Below are positions 48,948 through 57,750 of a DNA stretch of 64,000 nt, piece after piece (position 1 is the first letter of the stretch; every line of letters starts with the position of its first letter). The stretch is from an uncultured bacterium. Its GTDB lineage: Bacteria; Bacillota; Negativicutes; Acidaminococcales; Acidaminococcaceae. Position numbers and translations under genes: made by a program. The DNA lies in NCBI GenBank assembly GCA_905215645.1, contig CAJMQS010000005.1, positions 1-64,000 of the forward strand, in the 5' to 3' direction. Below the pieces are notes generated by a model that saw only the letters and a program-made list of their open reading frames with translations, was not told the DNA's origin and searched no databases.

Positions 48948-50246
48948 ATGACCTATTACGAAGAAGCCATGGAGATGAAGGACGAGATGATCCGGCAGCG
49001 GCGGGATTTCCATGCCCATCCGGAAACTGCCTGGACGGAATTCCGGACCACTTCTATCATTGCAGAAGAACTCCAAAAGCTGGGGTATGAAGTCCTCATG
49101 GGCAGCGAAATCCTGGATGAAGGAGCCCGGATGATGGTGCCCGATGAAAAGACCTTGAAACAGTGCGCCCAGCGGGCCATCAAAGAAGGGGCCAATCCGG
49201 TGTTGGTAGACCGGATGAAAGGAGGCATGACCGGCTGTGTGGGGATCATGCATTTCGCCAAACCGGGGAAAACCGTGGCCCTGCGGTTCGACATAGATTC
49301 CCTGTTCGTGGCGGAAGATCCGGCTCCCAGCCATCGGCCCAGCGCCCTTGGATTCCAATCTAAACATCCAGGGCTGATGCATGCCTGCGGCCATGACGGC
49401 CATGCCACCATCGGTCTGGCTGTGGCTCGGCTGGCAGCAGCCCACAAAGACCGGATGGCCGGGACCCTGAAGATCTGCTTCCAGCCAGGAGAAGAAGGAG
49501 TGGTCGGGGCCAAAAGCATGGTCCGGAGCGGCATCGTAGACGATGTGGATTACTTCATCAGCGGGCACATCGGCCTGGGCAATTACCACGACAGCTCCCT
49601 GGTCTGCATGACCCAAGGCTTCCTGGCCACGGACAAGATGGATGCGGTGTTCACCGGCGCCCCCAGCCACGCCGGGGCCGAACCGGAAAAAGGGAAGAAC
49701 GCCCTGTTGGCAGCGGCCCAGGCGGCCATTTCCCTCCATACCATCAGCCGGCACAGCGGCGGCTCTTCCCGGATCAATGTGGGGGTCCTGGAAGCCGGTA
49801 CGGGACGGAATGTGATCCCGGCCAACGGGCTCATCAAATTCGAGACCCGGGGAGAAACCGCGGAAATCAATGATTTCATGGTCCGGGAAGCCAAACGGAT
49901 GGTCCGGGCGGCCGCGATGCTCTATGATGTAGGGGTGGAGATCTTGCCTCGAGGCAGCGCTACCTCCTCCAATTCTTCCCCGGAAATGGGAGAAGAGATC
50001 TACCAGCTGATCGAACCTCTCCATGTGTACAGCCACGTGGCCCGGGAACAGAAAGTCAGCGGCAGCGAGGACTGCTGCTACTTCATGAGCCGGGTCCAGG
50101 AACATGGAGGACAGGCGGTGTACATGCTCTACGGCACCGAGGAGGCCGCTGGCCACCACCAGAGCGATTTCGACTTCAACGAAGATGTCCTGCCCCGGAC
50201 CGCCGGGACCATCGCCTTTTTGGTGGAACATTTTGGGAATCAATGA
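48948..50246 (+). CDS. M20 amidohydrolase, p-aminobenzoyl-glutamate-hydrolase A-like (AbgA)
   Basis: This 432-residue enzyme follows E. coli AbgA in its unusual pre-domain (DEGARMMVPDEKTLKQCAQRAIKEGAN) and in MHACGHDGHATIGLAVA. Metal residues and the catalytic Glu in QPGEEGVVGA are intact. AbgA and AbgB cut p-aminobenzoyl-glutamate; no AbgB or AbgT gene is adjacent, so it may act alone or on another N-acyl glutamate. A strong terminator follows. Confidence 0.88.
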   Translation: MTYYEEAMEMKDEMIRQRRDFHAHPETAWTEFRTTSIIAEELQKLGYEVLMGSEILDEGARMMVPDEKTLKQCAQRAIKEGANPVLVDRMKGGMTGCVGIMHFAKPGKTVALRFDIDSLFVAEDPAPSHRPSALGFQSKHPGLMHACGHDGHATIGLAVARLAAAHKDRMAGTLKICFQPGEEGVVGAKSMVRSGIVDDVDYFISGHIGLGNYHDSSLVCMTQGFLATDKMDAVFTGAPSHAGAEPEKGKNALLAAAQAAISLHTISRHSGGSSRINVGVLEAGTGRNVIPANGLIKFETRGETAEINDFMVREAKRMVRAAAMLYDVGVEILPRGSATSSNSSPEMGEEIYQLIEPLHVYSHVAREQKVSGSEDCCYFMSRVQEHGGQAVYMLYGTEEAAGHHQSDFDFNEDVLPRTAGTIAFLVEHFGNQ

Positions 50247-50250
50247 GGAG

Positions 50251-50298
50251 GGGGTGTTGCACGTGTGAAAACCACACACGTGCAACACCCCATTTTTT
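50251..50298 (+). terminator. Terminator after the AbgA-like gene
   Basis: GGGGTGTTGCACGTGTG (50251-50267) pairs with 50275-50291, then ATTTTTTATT. The arm is the same as at 22-52 with the GTGTGAAAACCACAC apex of the rpsO terminator added. Confidence 0.92.
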
Positions 50299-50300
50299 AT

Positions 50301-50329
50301 TTGCCTCCTTCAGGAAACTGTGCTATGAT
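50301..50329 (+). promoter_or_regulatory. Promoter of the Rrf2 gene
   Basis: TTGCCT at 50301-50306 and TATGAT at 50324-50329 with a 17-bp spacer, directly after the terminator; AT-rich AAGTAATAAATAAAATTAC downstream may be an operator. Confidence 0.65.
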
Positions 50330-50396
50330 AAATTAAGAAGTAATAAATAAAATTACATCATCTCGGCTGCTCGGCAGCGGGAAGAAAGGAACCATT

Positions 50397-50828
50397 ATGC
50401 AAATCTCTACCAAATTCACTATTGCCATCCACATCCTGGCGGCCACGGAAATCTTTGGGGACCAGTACAAGATCACCAGCGATTTCTTGGCTTCCAGCGT
50501 GGGCTGCAACCCGGTGATCATCCGGAACCTGATGAAGCAGCTGAAAGAAGCCGGCCTCATTGCCGTGCGGCGGGGCCCCGGCGGGGTGCGGGTGACCAAG
50601 CCCCTGGAGCAGATCACCTTCTATGATGTTTATGAAGCGGTGGAAACCAACAAAGAAGAACTGTTCAATTTCCACGACCGGCCCAATCCCCAGTGCCCAG
50701 TAGGACGGAACATCCACAAAGCCCTGGACGGCCAGCTCCGGGAAATCCAGAAGCAGTTCGAAGCCGACCTGCGGCAGCACAACGTGGGCGAAGTGGTAAC
50801 CGACCTGAAGAAGGCAATCGCCAGCTGA
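50397..50828 (+). CDS. Rrf2 family transcriptional regulator (cysteine-poor)
   Basis: This 143-residue winged-helix protein of the Rrf2 family starts MQISTKFTIAIHILAATE, with helix-turn-helix SVGCNPVIIRNLMKQLKEAGLI and wing RRGPGGVRVTKPLEQITFYDVYEAV. The cluster of three cysteines that binds an Fe-S cluster in IscR/NsrR is absent; only NPQCPVG remains, as in YwnA-like members. It may sense redox state by that cysteine. The genes it controls are not evident; the membrane protein downstream has its own promoter. Confidence 0.88.
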   Translation: MQISTKFTIAIHILAATEIFGDQYKITSDFLASSVGCNPVIIRNLMKQLKEAGLIAVRRGPGGVRVTKPLEQITFYDVYEAVETNKEELFNFHDRPNPQCPVGRNIHKALDGQLREIQKQFEADLRQHNVGEVVTDLKKAIAS

Positions 50829-50863
50829 AGAGAAAGTTGGAGGGAACGGGCCCCTTTCGGCTC

Positions 50864-50893
50864 TTGCCACCGCGGACAGAAGTGCGTTATAAT
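50864..50893 (+). promoter_or_regulatory. Promoter of the membrane protein/M20 operon
   Basis: TTGCCA at 50864-50869 and TATAAT at 50888-50893 with an 18-bp spacer. Confidence 0.65.
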
Positions 50894-50955
50894 AGCCTCA
50901 TCTTTGCAATTTATCAGGATAAAGCAGTCTTGATAGGCAGAAATGAGGGGAATCC

Positions 50956-52125
50956 ATGGGAAGTATTGTTTCGTTGACAGTTCTTTTTTGCATCTATGCG
51001 GTCAGTGAGCTGATCGCCATGCGCACCCGGGCCATTTTGTCCACGGTGCTGGGAATCTCGGTGATCCTCCTGGCCGGGTTCTGGTCCGGGCTCCTGCCCC
51101 AGACCATCATCAAGGACGCCCAGGTGTCCGGCATCGGCATGGGGGTAGTGGGGATGCTGATCGTTTCCATGGGGACCACCATCGATTTCACCGAGCTGAA
51201 GCAGGAATGGAAAGTGGTGGTCACTTCCGTCCTCTGTGTGGTCTTTGCTGTAGCGGCCATTATCCTCGTCGGGGCTTTCGTCATGGATCCTAAGATTGCT
51301 ATTGCCGGGTCTCCCATCTTTGCTGGAGGCAATGCGGCCACCCTGATCATGCTGGCAGCGGCCAAAGAGAAGGGCCTTTCCTATGTAGGGACCTTCTGCC
51401 TGGTGCTGCTGGTGACCCAGAAATTTTTCGGCATCCCCATCGCTTCCTTTGCCCTCCGCCATCTGGCTCGACAGCTGCGGGTGGATCCGGGTTTTGTGGC
51501 CCAGTACAACGAGGAAGGGGAGAAAAAGGCGGAAGCCGTCCGGAAACGGCCCCTGGCCATGCCTTCTGCTTTTGATAAACCATCTGTTTACCTGGCCAAA
51601 CTGGGGCTGGTAGCTACCCTTTCCTTTTATGCGGCTAAATTCACTGGGGGCCATATCCATTACCTGGTGATGTGCTTGATCTTGGGGACACTGTTCTTTG
51701 CTTTGGGCTTCTTAGATAAGGGAATCCTGGCCAAGACCCAGTCCAGCGGGCTGATCATCTTCTTTGTGACTATCGTGATCTTCACCAACCTGGGGGCCAC
51801 TACGCCTCAGCAGGTCCTTTCCGTGCTGCCGCCCCTGATTTGGTCCGCCGTCCTGGGGGTGGCCGGCCTGTGTGCCGCCGCTTTGCTGTGCAGCCGGCTG
51901 TTCCGGATGCCCTTTTCCCTGGCTGTGTCCCTGGGGATCACCTGTACCTTCGGCTTTCCTACGACCATGCTGATTTCCCAAGAAGTGTCGGAAGCCATGG
52001 GGGAAACAGAAGCGCAGCGGAAAGCGCTCTTGAACTTCCTGCTGCCCAAGATGCTGGTGGCTGGGTTCGTGACGGTGACCATCACTTCCGTAGTGCTGGC
52101 AGGAGTCGTGGTGAATATCTTGTAA
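50956..52125 (+). CDS. Polytopic membrane protein, putative transporter
   Basis: This 389-residue protein has about ten hydrophobic segments with a hydrophilic loop near residues 175-200 (QYNEEGEKKAEAVRKRP). Motifs MGTTIDFTELKQEW and GSPIFAGGNAATLIMLAAAKEKG look like substrate-contact or re-entrant loops of a secondary carrier. It is 15 bp before the M20 carboxypeptidase, so a role in importing its peptide substrate is reasonable but unproven. I cannot name the family with confidence. Confidence 0.72.
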   Translation: MGSIVSLTVLFCIYAVSELIAMRTRAILSTVLGISVILLAGFWSGLLPQTIIKDAQVSGIGMGVVGMLIVSMGTTIDFTELKQEWKVVVTSVLCVVFAVAAIILVGAFVMDPKIAIAGSPIFAGGNAATLIMLAAAKEKGLSYVGTFCLVLLVTQKFFGIPIASFALRHLARQLRVDPGFVAQYNEEGEKKAEAVRKRPLAMPSAFDKPSVYLAKLGLVATLSFYAAKFTGGHIHYLVMCLILGTLFFALGFLDKGILAKTQSSGLIIFFVTIVIFTNLGATTPQQVLSVLPPLIWSAVLGVAGLCAAALLCSRLFRMPFSLAVSLGITCTFGFPTTMLISQEVSEAMGETEAQRKALLNFLLPKMLVAGFVTVTITSVVLAGVVVNIL

Positions 52126-52140
52126 AAGGAGAATGAGGGA

Positions 52141-53301
52141 ATGGATACACTGGATCTGCAGTTGAAAGCCTATATCGAAGGGCACCGGCAGGAGATGCTG
52201 GCCCTGTGGGAAGAAATCGTCGATACGGAAAGCGGCCCCAAACAGCTGGAGGGAGTGGACCGGGTGGGAGATATCCTCCAGCGGGAATTGGAAAAGGCGG
52301 GGGCCGCGGTGCGCCGAGTACCTGTGGACCACGCCGGAGACTTGATCGTAGGGGACTGGAACCCAGGATCGGAAGCAAGACCGGTGGTGTTCATGGGCCA
52401 CATGGATACAGTGTTCCCAGCGGGGGAAGCGGCCAAAAATCCCTTCCAGGTGGATGCAGCTGGCAATGCCCATGGCCCGGGGGTGCTGGATATGAAAGCG
52501 GGGCTGGTGATCGGCCTCTATGCCCTAAAAGCCCTCCAGTCCATTGGCTGGAAGAAGTATCCCATCCGGTTCCTGGGAATCCCGGACGAAGAGACCCTCC
52601 ACATGTTCTCCAATGCCAAAACCCTGATCGCCCAGGAAGCGAGAGGGGCGGCTGCTGCCTTCAATTTCGAGCCGGGACCTGTCAGTGACAGATTGGTCAT
52701 CGGCCGGTACGGCGGAGGACCTGTTTCCATCACCGTCCATGGGGTGGCGGCCCATTCCGGCAGTGCCCCGGAAAAAGGTCGTTCAGCGGTATTGGAAGCG
52801 GCTCACAAGATCCTGAAGCTGGAAGCAGCCAATGATATCCCCCGGGGGAAACTGATCAACTGCGGGGCAGTGGAAGGGGGCATCGGGGAAAATACCATCC
52901 CGGATTTCTGTAAGATCCGCATCGGCATCCGGTACCGGAACCAGACCATCGGGGATGAAATCTTTGCCCTTCTGCGCCAAGTGACGGAGGAGCGCACCGT
53001 GGAAGGGACTTGGGCGGAACTGGATGTGAGCCGGGTGATGGCCTGCATGGAAACCACAGACGGGGTCCGGAAACTCTATGACCATGTGGCGGATACGGGG
53101 CAGGCTTTGGGCCTGGGCCGGATCCCGGGCATCCAGGTAGGCGGTCTTTCCGACGCGGGGATCACCATAGGGGTTGGAGTCCCCACTCTGTGCGGCATGG
53201 GAGTTCGGGGAGAAGGGGCCCATACGGACCGGGAATATGCTCAGGTGGAGTCCCTGTACGAACGGTGCCTCCTGGCAGCGGCTGCCGTCCGGACCCTTTG
53301 A
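52141..53301 (+). CDS. M20 family carboxypeptidase, glutamate-carboxypeptidase (CPG2)-like
   Basis: This 386-residue di-zinc peptidase has GHMDTVFP, HGPGVLDMKAGL and the catalytic PDEE (GIPDEETLH). The lid domain carries HGVAAHSGSAPEKGRSA. CPG2-like enzymes release C-terminal glutamate from folate-like or peptide substrates. Paired with the preceding membrane protein it suggests peptide or folyl-glutamate salvage feeding glutamate fermentation. A signal peptide is absent, so it is cytosolic, unlike Pseudomonas CPG2. Confidence 0.9.
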   Translation: MDTLDLQLKAYIEGHRQEMLALWEEIVDTESGPKQLEGVDRVGDILQRELEKAGAAVRRVPVDHAGDLIVGDWNPGSEARPVVFMGHMDTVFPAGEAAKNPFQVDAAGNAHGPGVLDMKAGLVIGLYALKALQSIGWKKYPIRFLGIPDEETLHMFSNAKTLIAQEARGAAAAFNFEPGPVSDRLVIGRYGGGPVSITVHGVAAHSGSAPEKGRSAVLEAAHKILKLEAANDIPRGKLINCGAVEGGIGENTIPDFCKIRIGIRYRNQTIGDEIFALLRQVTEERTVEGTWAELDVSRVMACMETTDGVRKLYDHVADTGQALGLGRIPGIQVGGLSDAGITIGVGVPTLCGMGVRGEGAHTDREYAQVESLYERCLLAAAAVRTL

Positions 53302-53308
53302 GGCGGCC

Positions 53309-53428
53309 ATGGACCGGAGAGTCATCGCCAATGTGATCTTGGGGTTCGGCTGCATCGCCCTGGTCCAGCAGGAATTTTTCCTGGGAGCCGGGCTCATCGC
53401 CCTCAGCTGTCTGGTGCGGAAGGAGTGA
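53309..53428 (+). CDS. Possible 39-residue membrane protein
   Basis: ATG 53309 follows GAGG by 5 bases and starts a 39-residue frame (MDRRVIANVILGFGCIALVQ...) with one hydrophobic segment and a basic end (VRKE). It begins 7 bp after the M20 stop. Size, membrane segment and coupling support a real small gene, but the ribosome-binding site is weak. Confidence 0.45.
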   Translation: MDRRVIANVILGFGCIALVQQEFFLGAGLIALSCLVRKE

Positions 53429-53440
53429 CGGGTTCAGCAA

Positions 53441-53580
53441 GAAGGCAGACACGGCCCCTGAAAGGGGCCTCGAGACATCAGAAGTCAGCTTGTTCGGCTT
53501 GGCAGCAGGACCAGGCTGCTTTATTGCGGGCTAGCTGACGTCTGCCTTCTGGCAGGCCCGTTAGGGCCGGGTCTGACATC
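53441..53580 (+). repeat. Repeat family B, divergent copy B6
   Basis: The core AAGTCAGCTTGTT, CTGACGTCTGCCTTCTG, GGCCC-GTTA-GGGCC and TCTGACATCTT match family B; the left end and middle are changed. The tetraloop GTTA is not of the GNRA form, unlike the other copies. It is the only copy outside 14-28 kb. Confidence 0.75.
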
Positions 53581-53657
53581 TTACCTAAGGATGTTGACCG
53601 ATTATGATATAATAAAAATGTATCACAAAATATTACATTTCAAAGGAGACGGATGAA

Positions 53658-54239
53658 ATGAAAGTCTTATTGCTCAATGGCAGCCGGCGGGAAAAAGGCT
53701 GCACTTATACGGCTCTGTCCCTGATCGCCCAAGAATTGGAAAAGGCTGGGATCGATACGGAAATCATCTACATCGGCCTCAATGCCGTGAACGGGAAACT
53801 GGATGCCCTGGTGAAGGAATGCGCTGCTAAAATGAAGGAAGCGGATGGCCTTGTCATCGGGTCTCCGGTGTACTACGCTTCTCCTACAGGAGAGATCCAG
53901 GTGTTCCTGGACCGGTTTGCCGGGGCAGCGGGGGCTGACCTGCGGCATAAACCGGCGGCTGCCATCGCTTCGGCCCGGAGAGCCGGCACCAGCACCACCC
54001 TGGATGTGCTGCACAAATACCTGATGTATAACGAAATGCCCATCGTTTCTTCCAACTACTGGAACATGGTCCATGGAAATACCCCGGAAGAAGTGCTCCA
54101 AGATAAGGAAGGGGTCCAAATCATGGAAACCCTTGGCAAGAACATGGCTTGGCTGCTGAAATGCCTGGAAGCCGGCAAAAAAGCAGGGGTGGAAGAACCG
54201 GCCAAACCGGTGAAAGTGATGACCAATTTCATCCGCTAA
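53658..54239 (+). CDS. NADPH-dependent FMN reductase / flavodoxin-fold protein
   Basis: This 193-residue protein has the FMN-binding start LLLNGSRREKGCTYTAL and GSPVYYASPTGEIQVFLDRF, typical of the iron-sulfur-flavoprotein/FMN-reductase group. It would reduce quinones, azo compounds or iron with NAD(P)H. AAAGGAG precedes the ATG. It stands alone between repeat B6 and tRNA-Pro. Confidence 0.9.
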   Translation: MKVLLLNGSRREKGCTYTALSLIAQELEKAGIDTEIIYIGLNAVNGKLDALVKECAAKMKEADGLVIGSPVYYASPTGEIQVFLDRFAGAAGADLRHKPAAAIASARRAGTSTTLDVLHKYLMYNEMPIVSSNYWNMVHGNTPEEVLQDKEGVQIMETLGKNMAWLLKCLEAGKKAGVEEPAKPVKVMTNFIR

Positions 54240-54257
54240 AAAAATCCAAAAAAGTGC

Positions 54258-54286
54258 TTGACGGCTTCTGACATTTGCCGTATAAT
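54258..54286 (+). promoter_or_regulatory. Promoter of tRNA-Pro
   Basis: TTGACG at 54258-54263 and TATAAT at 54281-54286 with a 17-bp spacer, 13 bases before the tRNA. Confidence 0.88.
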
Positions 54287-54298
54287 AACTCTTGTGTT

Positions 54299-54375
54299 CG
54301 GGGCGTAGCGCAGTTTGGTAGCGCGCTTCCTTGGGGTGGAAGAGGTCGTGAGTTCGAATCTCGCCGCTCCGACCA
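54299..54375 (+). tRNA. tRNA-Pro (GGG)
   Basis: A 77-base cloverleaf with acceptor CGGGGCG, anticodon GGG in CTTCCTTGGGGTGGAAG, T-loop GAGTTCGAATCTC and encoded CCA. Confidence 0.96.
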
Positions 54376-54388
54376 TTTAATCGAACGG

Positions 54389-54422
54389 AACGCCACAAAG
54401 TTCAGCTTTGTGGCGTTTTTTC
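54389..54422 (+). terminator. tRNA-Pro terminator
   Basis: AACGCCACAAAG (54389-54400) pairs perfectly with CTTTGTGGCGTT and is followed by four T. Confidence 0.92.
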
Positions 54423-54527
54423 ATGTGTAAAAGCTGCCGGAATACGTGACCTGGACCGGCAGCCATGCTATAATTATAATGGAAAATTTTGAGCCAACCG
54501 TTATGGAGTACAGGAGGAATGCCTTGC

Positions 54528-56138
54528 ATGTCTGAGCTGCAGGAGAAAATCGCGAAAAGAAGGACCTTTGCCATTATTTCTCATCCGGATGCCGGTAAGA
54601 CGACGCTGACTGAGAAATTATTGCTATATGGAGGCGCCATCCATCTGGCTGGTTCCGTAAAATCCCGGAAAGCCAACAAGCACGCCGTCTCTGACTGGAT
54701 GGAAATCGAAAAGCAGAGAGGGATCTCCGTCACCTCTTCGGTGCTGCAGTTCGACTATGAAGGGTATCGGGTGAACATCCTGGATACTCCCGGGCACCAG
54801 GACTTCTCGGAAGACACCTATCGGACCTTGATTGCCGCCGACAGTGCGGTGATGCTGATCGATGCCGCCAAAGGGGTGGAACCCCAGACCAAGAAGCTGT
54901 TCTGGGTCTGCCACCGGCGGAAGCTCCCCATCTTCACCTTTGTGAACAAATTGGACCGGTACGGCCGGGCTCCCATGGACCTGATGGATGAAATCGAGAA
55001 GGTGCTGCACATCAACGCTTATCCCATCAACTGGCCCATCGGGGTGGACGGCCACTATATCGGGGTCTACGACCGGCTGAAGAAGCAAGTGGAGCTGTTC
55101 GATAATGACAGCAGCCACGGGTCCAAGATCCTGAAGAGCACCACGGGCAGCCTGGACGATCCTGCCATCCGGGAAGCCATCGGAGAAGCCAATCTCCAGA
55201 CTTTGATGGACGATATCGAACTGCTGGATCTGGCCGGGGACGAATTCGACCTGGAGAAAGTGGATGCAGGGGAACTGACTCCCATGTTCTTCGGGTCCGC
55301 CATGACCAACTTCGGGGTCCGGAGCTTCTTGGAGAAATTCTTGGAACTCTCTCCGGCTCCCCAACCCCGGAAACTGAAGGACGGCGGCGTGGTGAACCCC
55401 ACCGATGAGGATTTCACCGCCTTCATCTTCAAAATCCAGGCCAATATGAACCCGGCCCACCGAGACAGGATCTCTTTCATGCGGATCTGTTCCGGGGTGT
55501 TCGAGAAGGGCATGACCGTGTGGCATGTCCAGGGACAGAAACCGGTGAAGCTGGCCCAGCCCCAGCAGTTCATGGCCCAGGAGCGGACTACAGTGGAAAA
55601 GGCCTATCCCGGGGACATCATCGGGGTGTTCGATCCGGGGATCTTCACCATCGGGGACACCCTGTGCAATGAGAAGCACCCGGTGCAGTTCGAAGATTTC
55701 CCCATTTTCCCGCCGGAAATCTTCGCTAAGGTCCAGCCCAAGGATTCCATGAAACGGAAGCAGTTCGAAAAGGGCATTATCCAGTTGGCCCAGGAAGGTG
55801 CTATTCAGGTATTTCGGCAGAAGGACATCGGGATGGAAAGCTTCGTTGTGGGGGTTGTGGGGGTGCTGCAGCTGGAAGTGTTGGAATACCGGCTGCTGAA
55901 TGAATACAACGCCAAACTGCTCATGGATCAGCTGCCCTATTCCGTGGCCCGGTGGGTCTATGCGGACAATCCGGAACTGATCCGGAACATCAAGGGCCTG
56001 GACAACGGGATGCTGGTGTACGACAAATTGGACCGTCCTGTGGTGCTGGTTTCCAATGAATGGAACCTGAACTGGATCCTGGAACGGAACCCGGGAATCA
56101 ATTTCACCCAGGTGCCCAGCGAAGCAAGGGCGATTTAA
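54528..56138 (+). CDS. prfC: Peptide chain release factor 3
   Basis: This 536-residue translational GTPase recycles RF1/RF2 after peptide release. G1 SHPDAGKTTL, G2 RGISVTSSV, G3 DTPGHQDFSEDTYR and G4 NKLDR are intact, and the C-terminal domain III is complete. Start is ATG 54528, where AGGAGG lies 10 bases upstream; ATG 54519 is too close to the site. A promoter TATAAT lies at 54469-54474. RF3 is absent from many bacteria, so its retention is of note. Confidence 0.96.
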   Translation: MSELQEKIAKRRTFAIISHPDAGKTTLTEKLLLYGGAIHLAGSVKSRKANKHAVSDWMEIEKQRGISVTSSVLQFDYEGYRVNILDTPGHQDFSEDTYRTLIAADSAVMLIDAAKGVEPQTKKLFWVCHRRKLPIFTFVNKLDRYGRAPMDLMDEIEKVLHINAYPINWPIGVDGHYIGVYDRLKKQVELFDNDSSHGSKILKSTTGSLDDPAIREAIGEANLQTLMDDIELLDLAGDEFDLEKVDAGELTPMFFGSAMTNFGVRSFLEKFLELSPAPQPRKLKDGGVVNPTDEDFTAFIFKIQANMNPAHRDRISFMRICSGVFEKGMTVWHVQGQKPVKLAQPQQFMAQERTTVEKAYPGDIIGVFDPGIFTIGDTLCNEKHPVQFEDFPIFPPEIFAKVQPKDSMKRKQFEKGIIQLAQEGAIQVFRQKDIGMESFVVGVVGVLQLEVLEYRLLNEYNAKLLMDQLPYSVARWVYADNPELIRNIKGLDNGMLVYDKLDRPVVLVSNEWNLNWILERNPGINFTQVPSEARAI

Positions 56139-56150
56139 GGAGAAAAGGAG

Positions 56151-56245
56151 GGAACCTGCCTGAAGCAGGTTCCTGTGAAGGGAAACGCAGCCGAGGGCTG
56201 CTAACCCACCACCAGCCTGGCGGCTGGTCCCCCGCCCTTGAAAAG
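56151..56245 (+). other. Cluster of three hairpins between prfC and the WecG-type gene
   Basis: GGAACCTGC-CTGAA-GCAGGTTCC (56151-56173), GCAGCC-GAG-GGCTGC (near 56188-56202) and CCGCCCTT-GA-AAAGGGCGG (near 56229-56247) follow each other in the 130-bp gap. None has a long T-run. They could form a processing or attenuation region. Confidence 0.5.
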
Positions 56246-56268
56246 GGCGGATATAGTGAGGTGGACTT

Positions 56269-57012
56269 ATGGATAACAAGAAACCTGCCATGGACATCCT
56301 GGGGGTACCGGTGACGCCCTTTTCCATGGGGGAAGCAGTGGCGTGGCTTATGGATCGGGTAGATCGGGACCTGCCCACCCAGGTGGTCACTGCCAATGCG
56401 GAGATCATCATGATGGCCCAGAAGCTGCCGGCCTACAAGGCCCTTCTGGAAAAGACGGACCTGGTCCTGGCAGACGGTGCCGGTACCGTGTGGGCTGGAC
56501 GGACCCTGGGACATCAGGTGCCGGAACGGGTGGCCGGTTTCGACCTGTTCTTGGAACTGCTCCGGGAAGGGGCCCAACGGGGGACGAAATTCTTCCTGTT
56601 CGGCGCTGCCCCAGGGATCGCAGAAGCGGCGGCCCAAAAAGCAGCAGAGATCGCTCCCGGTGTCCAGATCGTAGGGACCCGGAACGGCTACTTTACCCAA
56701 GCCGATGAACCGGAAATCATCCGGCAGATCAACGGAAGCGGTGCCCAGGTGCTCTTCGCTGCTTTGGGAGCGCCCAAACAGGAATTCTGGCTGGAAGAAC
56801 ACCGGGATGCACTGGCCCCGGCCCTGCGGGTGGGCTTGGGCGGCAGCTTCGATGTGCTGGCCGGCAAGATGGAACGGGCTCCCAAATGGATGCAGGAAGC
56901 GTCCCTGGAATGGTTGTTCCGGCTGTACAAGCAGCCCAGCCGTCTGGGCCGGATGATGGCACTGCCCCAGTTCGTGGTGAAGGTGCTGGAATACAAACAT
57001 TCTCACAAGTGA
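56269..57012 (+). CDS. WecG/TagA/CpsF family glycosyltransferase
   Basis: This 247-residue GT26 enzyme has the conserved VVTANAEIIMMAQK, TDLVLADGAGTVWAGR and ALGAPKQEFWL motifs. GT26 enzymes transfer N-acetylmannosamine or its acid to lipid-linked sugars for wall or surface polymers. GAGGTGG precedes the ATG. It is followed by psd-pssA and a GT2 gene, an envelope-building group. Confidence 0.9.
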   Translation: MDNKKPAMDILGVPVTPFSMGEAVAWLMDRVDRDLPTQVVTANAEIIMMAQKLPAYKALLEKTDLVLADGAGTVWAGRTLGHQVPERVAGFDLFLELLREGAQRGTKFFLFGAAPGIAEAAAQKAAEIAPGVQIVGTRNGYFTQADEPEIIRQINGSGAQVLFAALGAPKQEFWLEEHRDALAPALRVGLGGSFDVLAGKMERAPKWMQEASLEWLFRLYKQPSRLGRMMALPQFVVKVLEYKHSHK

Positions 57013-57102
57013 AAAATGGGGTCTGCCCCCACCATTTACCAGCAGAGTTTGGACAAAGGAACTGAGATAGGGTATAATGAAACGATGGGTGGAGGTGAAG
57101 TT

Positions 57103-57750
57103 GTGACTAAATACAAATACAGAATCGTCAAAGAAGGCTATCCCTTCATCGGGACCATGCTGGCCGTCACCGTACTGGCCGGCTATCTGGCCGGTCCGGT
57201 GTTCGCTGTGCCGCCGGCAGTCCTGATGGTGTATTTCGTCTACTTCTTCCGGAACCGGGTGCTAGACGTGAAACAGGATCCCAATATCCTGTATTCTCCG
57301 GCCGATGGTACGGTGATGGGAGTGGAAGAATTTTTCGATAAAGAATTCCTGAACGAACCGGCCAAAAAAGTGACCATCTTCCTGTCTGTATTCAATGTGC
57401 ATACCAACCGGGCTCCCATGACGGGGCTGATCAAGTACATGCGCTACACTTGCGGAGGCTATGAACCGGCTTTCAAGGATTCGGCTCCCGTGGTGAACGA
57501 ACGGATGGCCATCGGCATGGATAACGGCACCAACCGGATCCTGATCATCCAGATCGCCGGCATCCTGGCCCGCCGGATCGTTTCCTGGACCAGCCTGGGC
57601 AGCCGCCTGAAGCAGGGGGAATGTTATGGCATGATCAAGTTCGGATCCTGCACGGAACTGGTGGTTCCCCGTTCGGTGGAAATCATGGTCCGCAAGGGTG
57701 ACAAGGTGCAGGGCGGCATCAGTATCATCGGGAGGCAGAAAGCAGAATGA
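57103..57750 (+). CDS. psd: Phosphatidylserine decarboxylase (short, archaeal/Firmicute type)
   Basis: This 215-residue proenzyme decarboxylates phosphatidylserine to phosphatidylethanolamine after self-cleavage. The cleavage Ser lies in KFGSCTELV, and VFNVHTNRAP holds the conserved His. Start is GTG 57103 (GGAGGTG 5 bases upstream); TATAAT at 57073-57078 places the transcript start near 57085, excluding longer frames. It overlaps pssA by 4 bp. Confidence 0.93.
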   Translation: MTKYKYRIVKEGYPFIGTMLAVTVLAGYLAGPVFAVPPAVLMVYFVYFFRNRVLDVKQDPNILYSPADGTVMGVEEFFDKEFLNEPAKKVTIFLSVFNVHTNRAPMTGLIKYMRYTCGGYEPAFKDSAPVVNERMAIGMDNGTNRILIIQIAGILARRIVSWTSLGSRLKQGECYGMIKFGSCTELVVPRSVEIMVRKGDKVQGGISIIGRQKAE

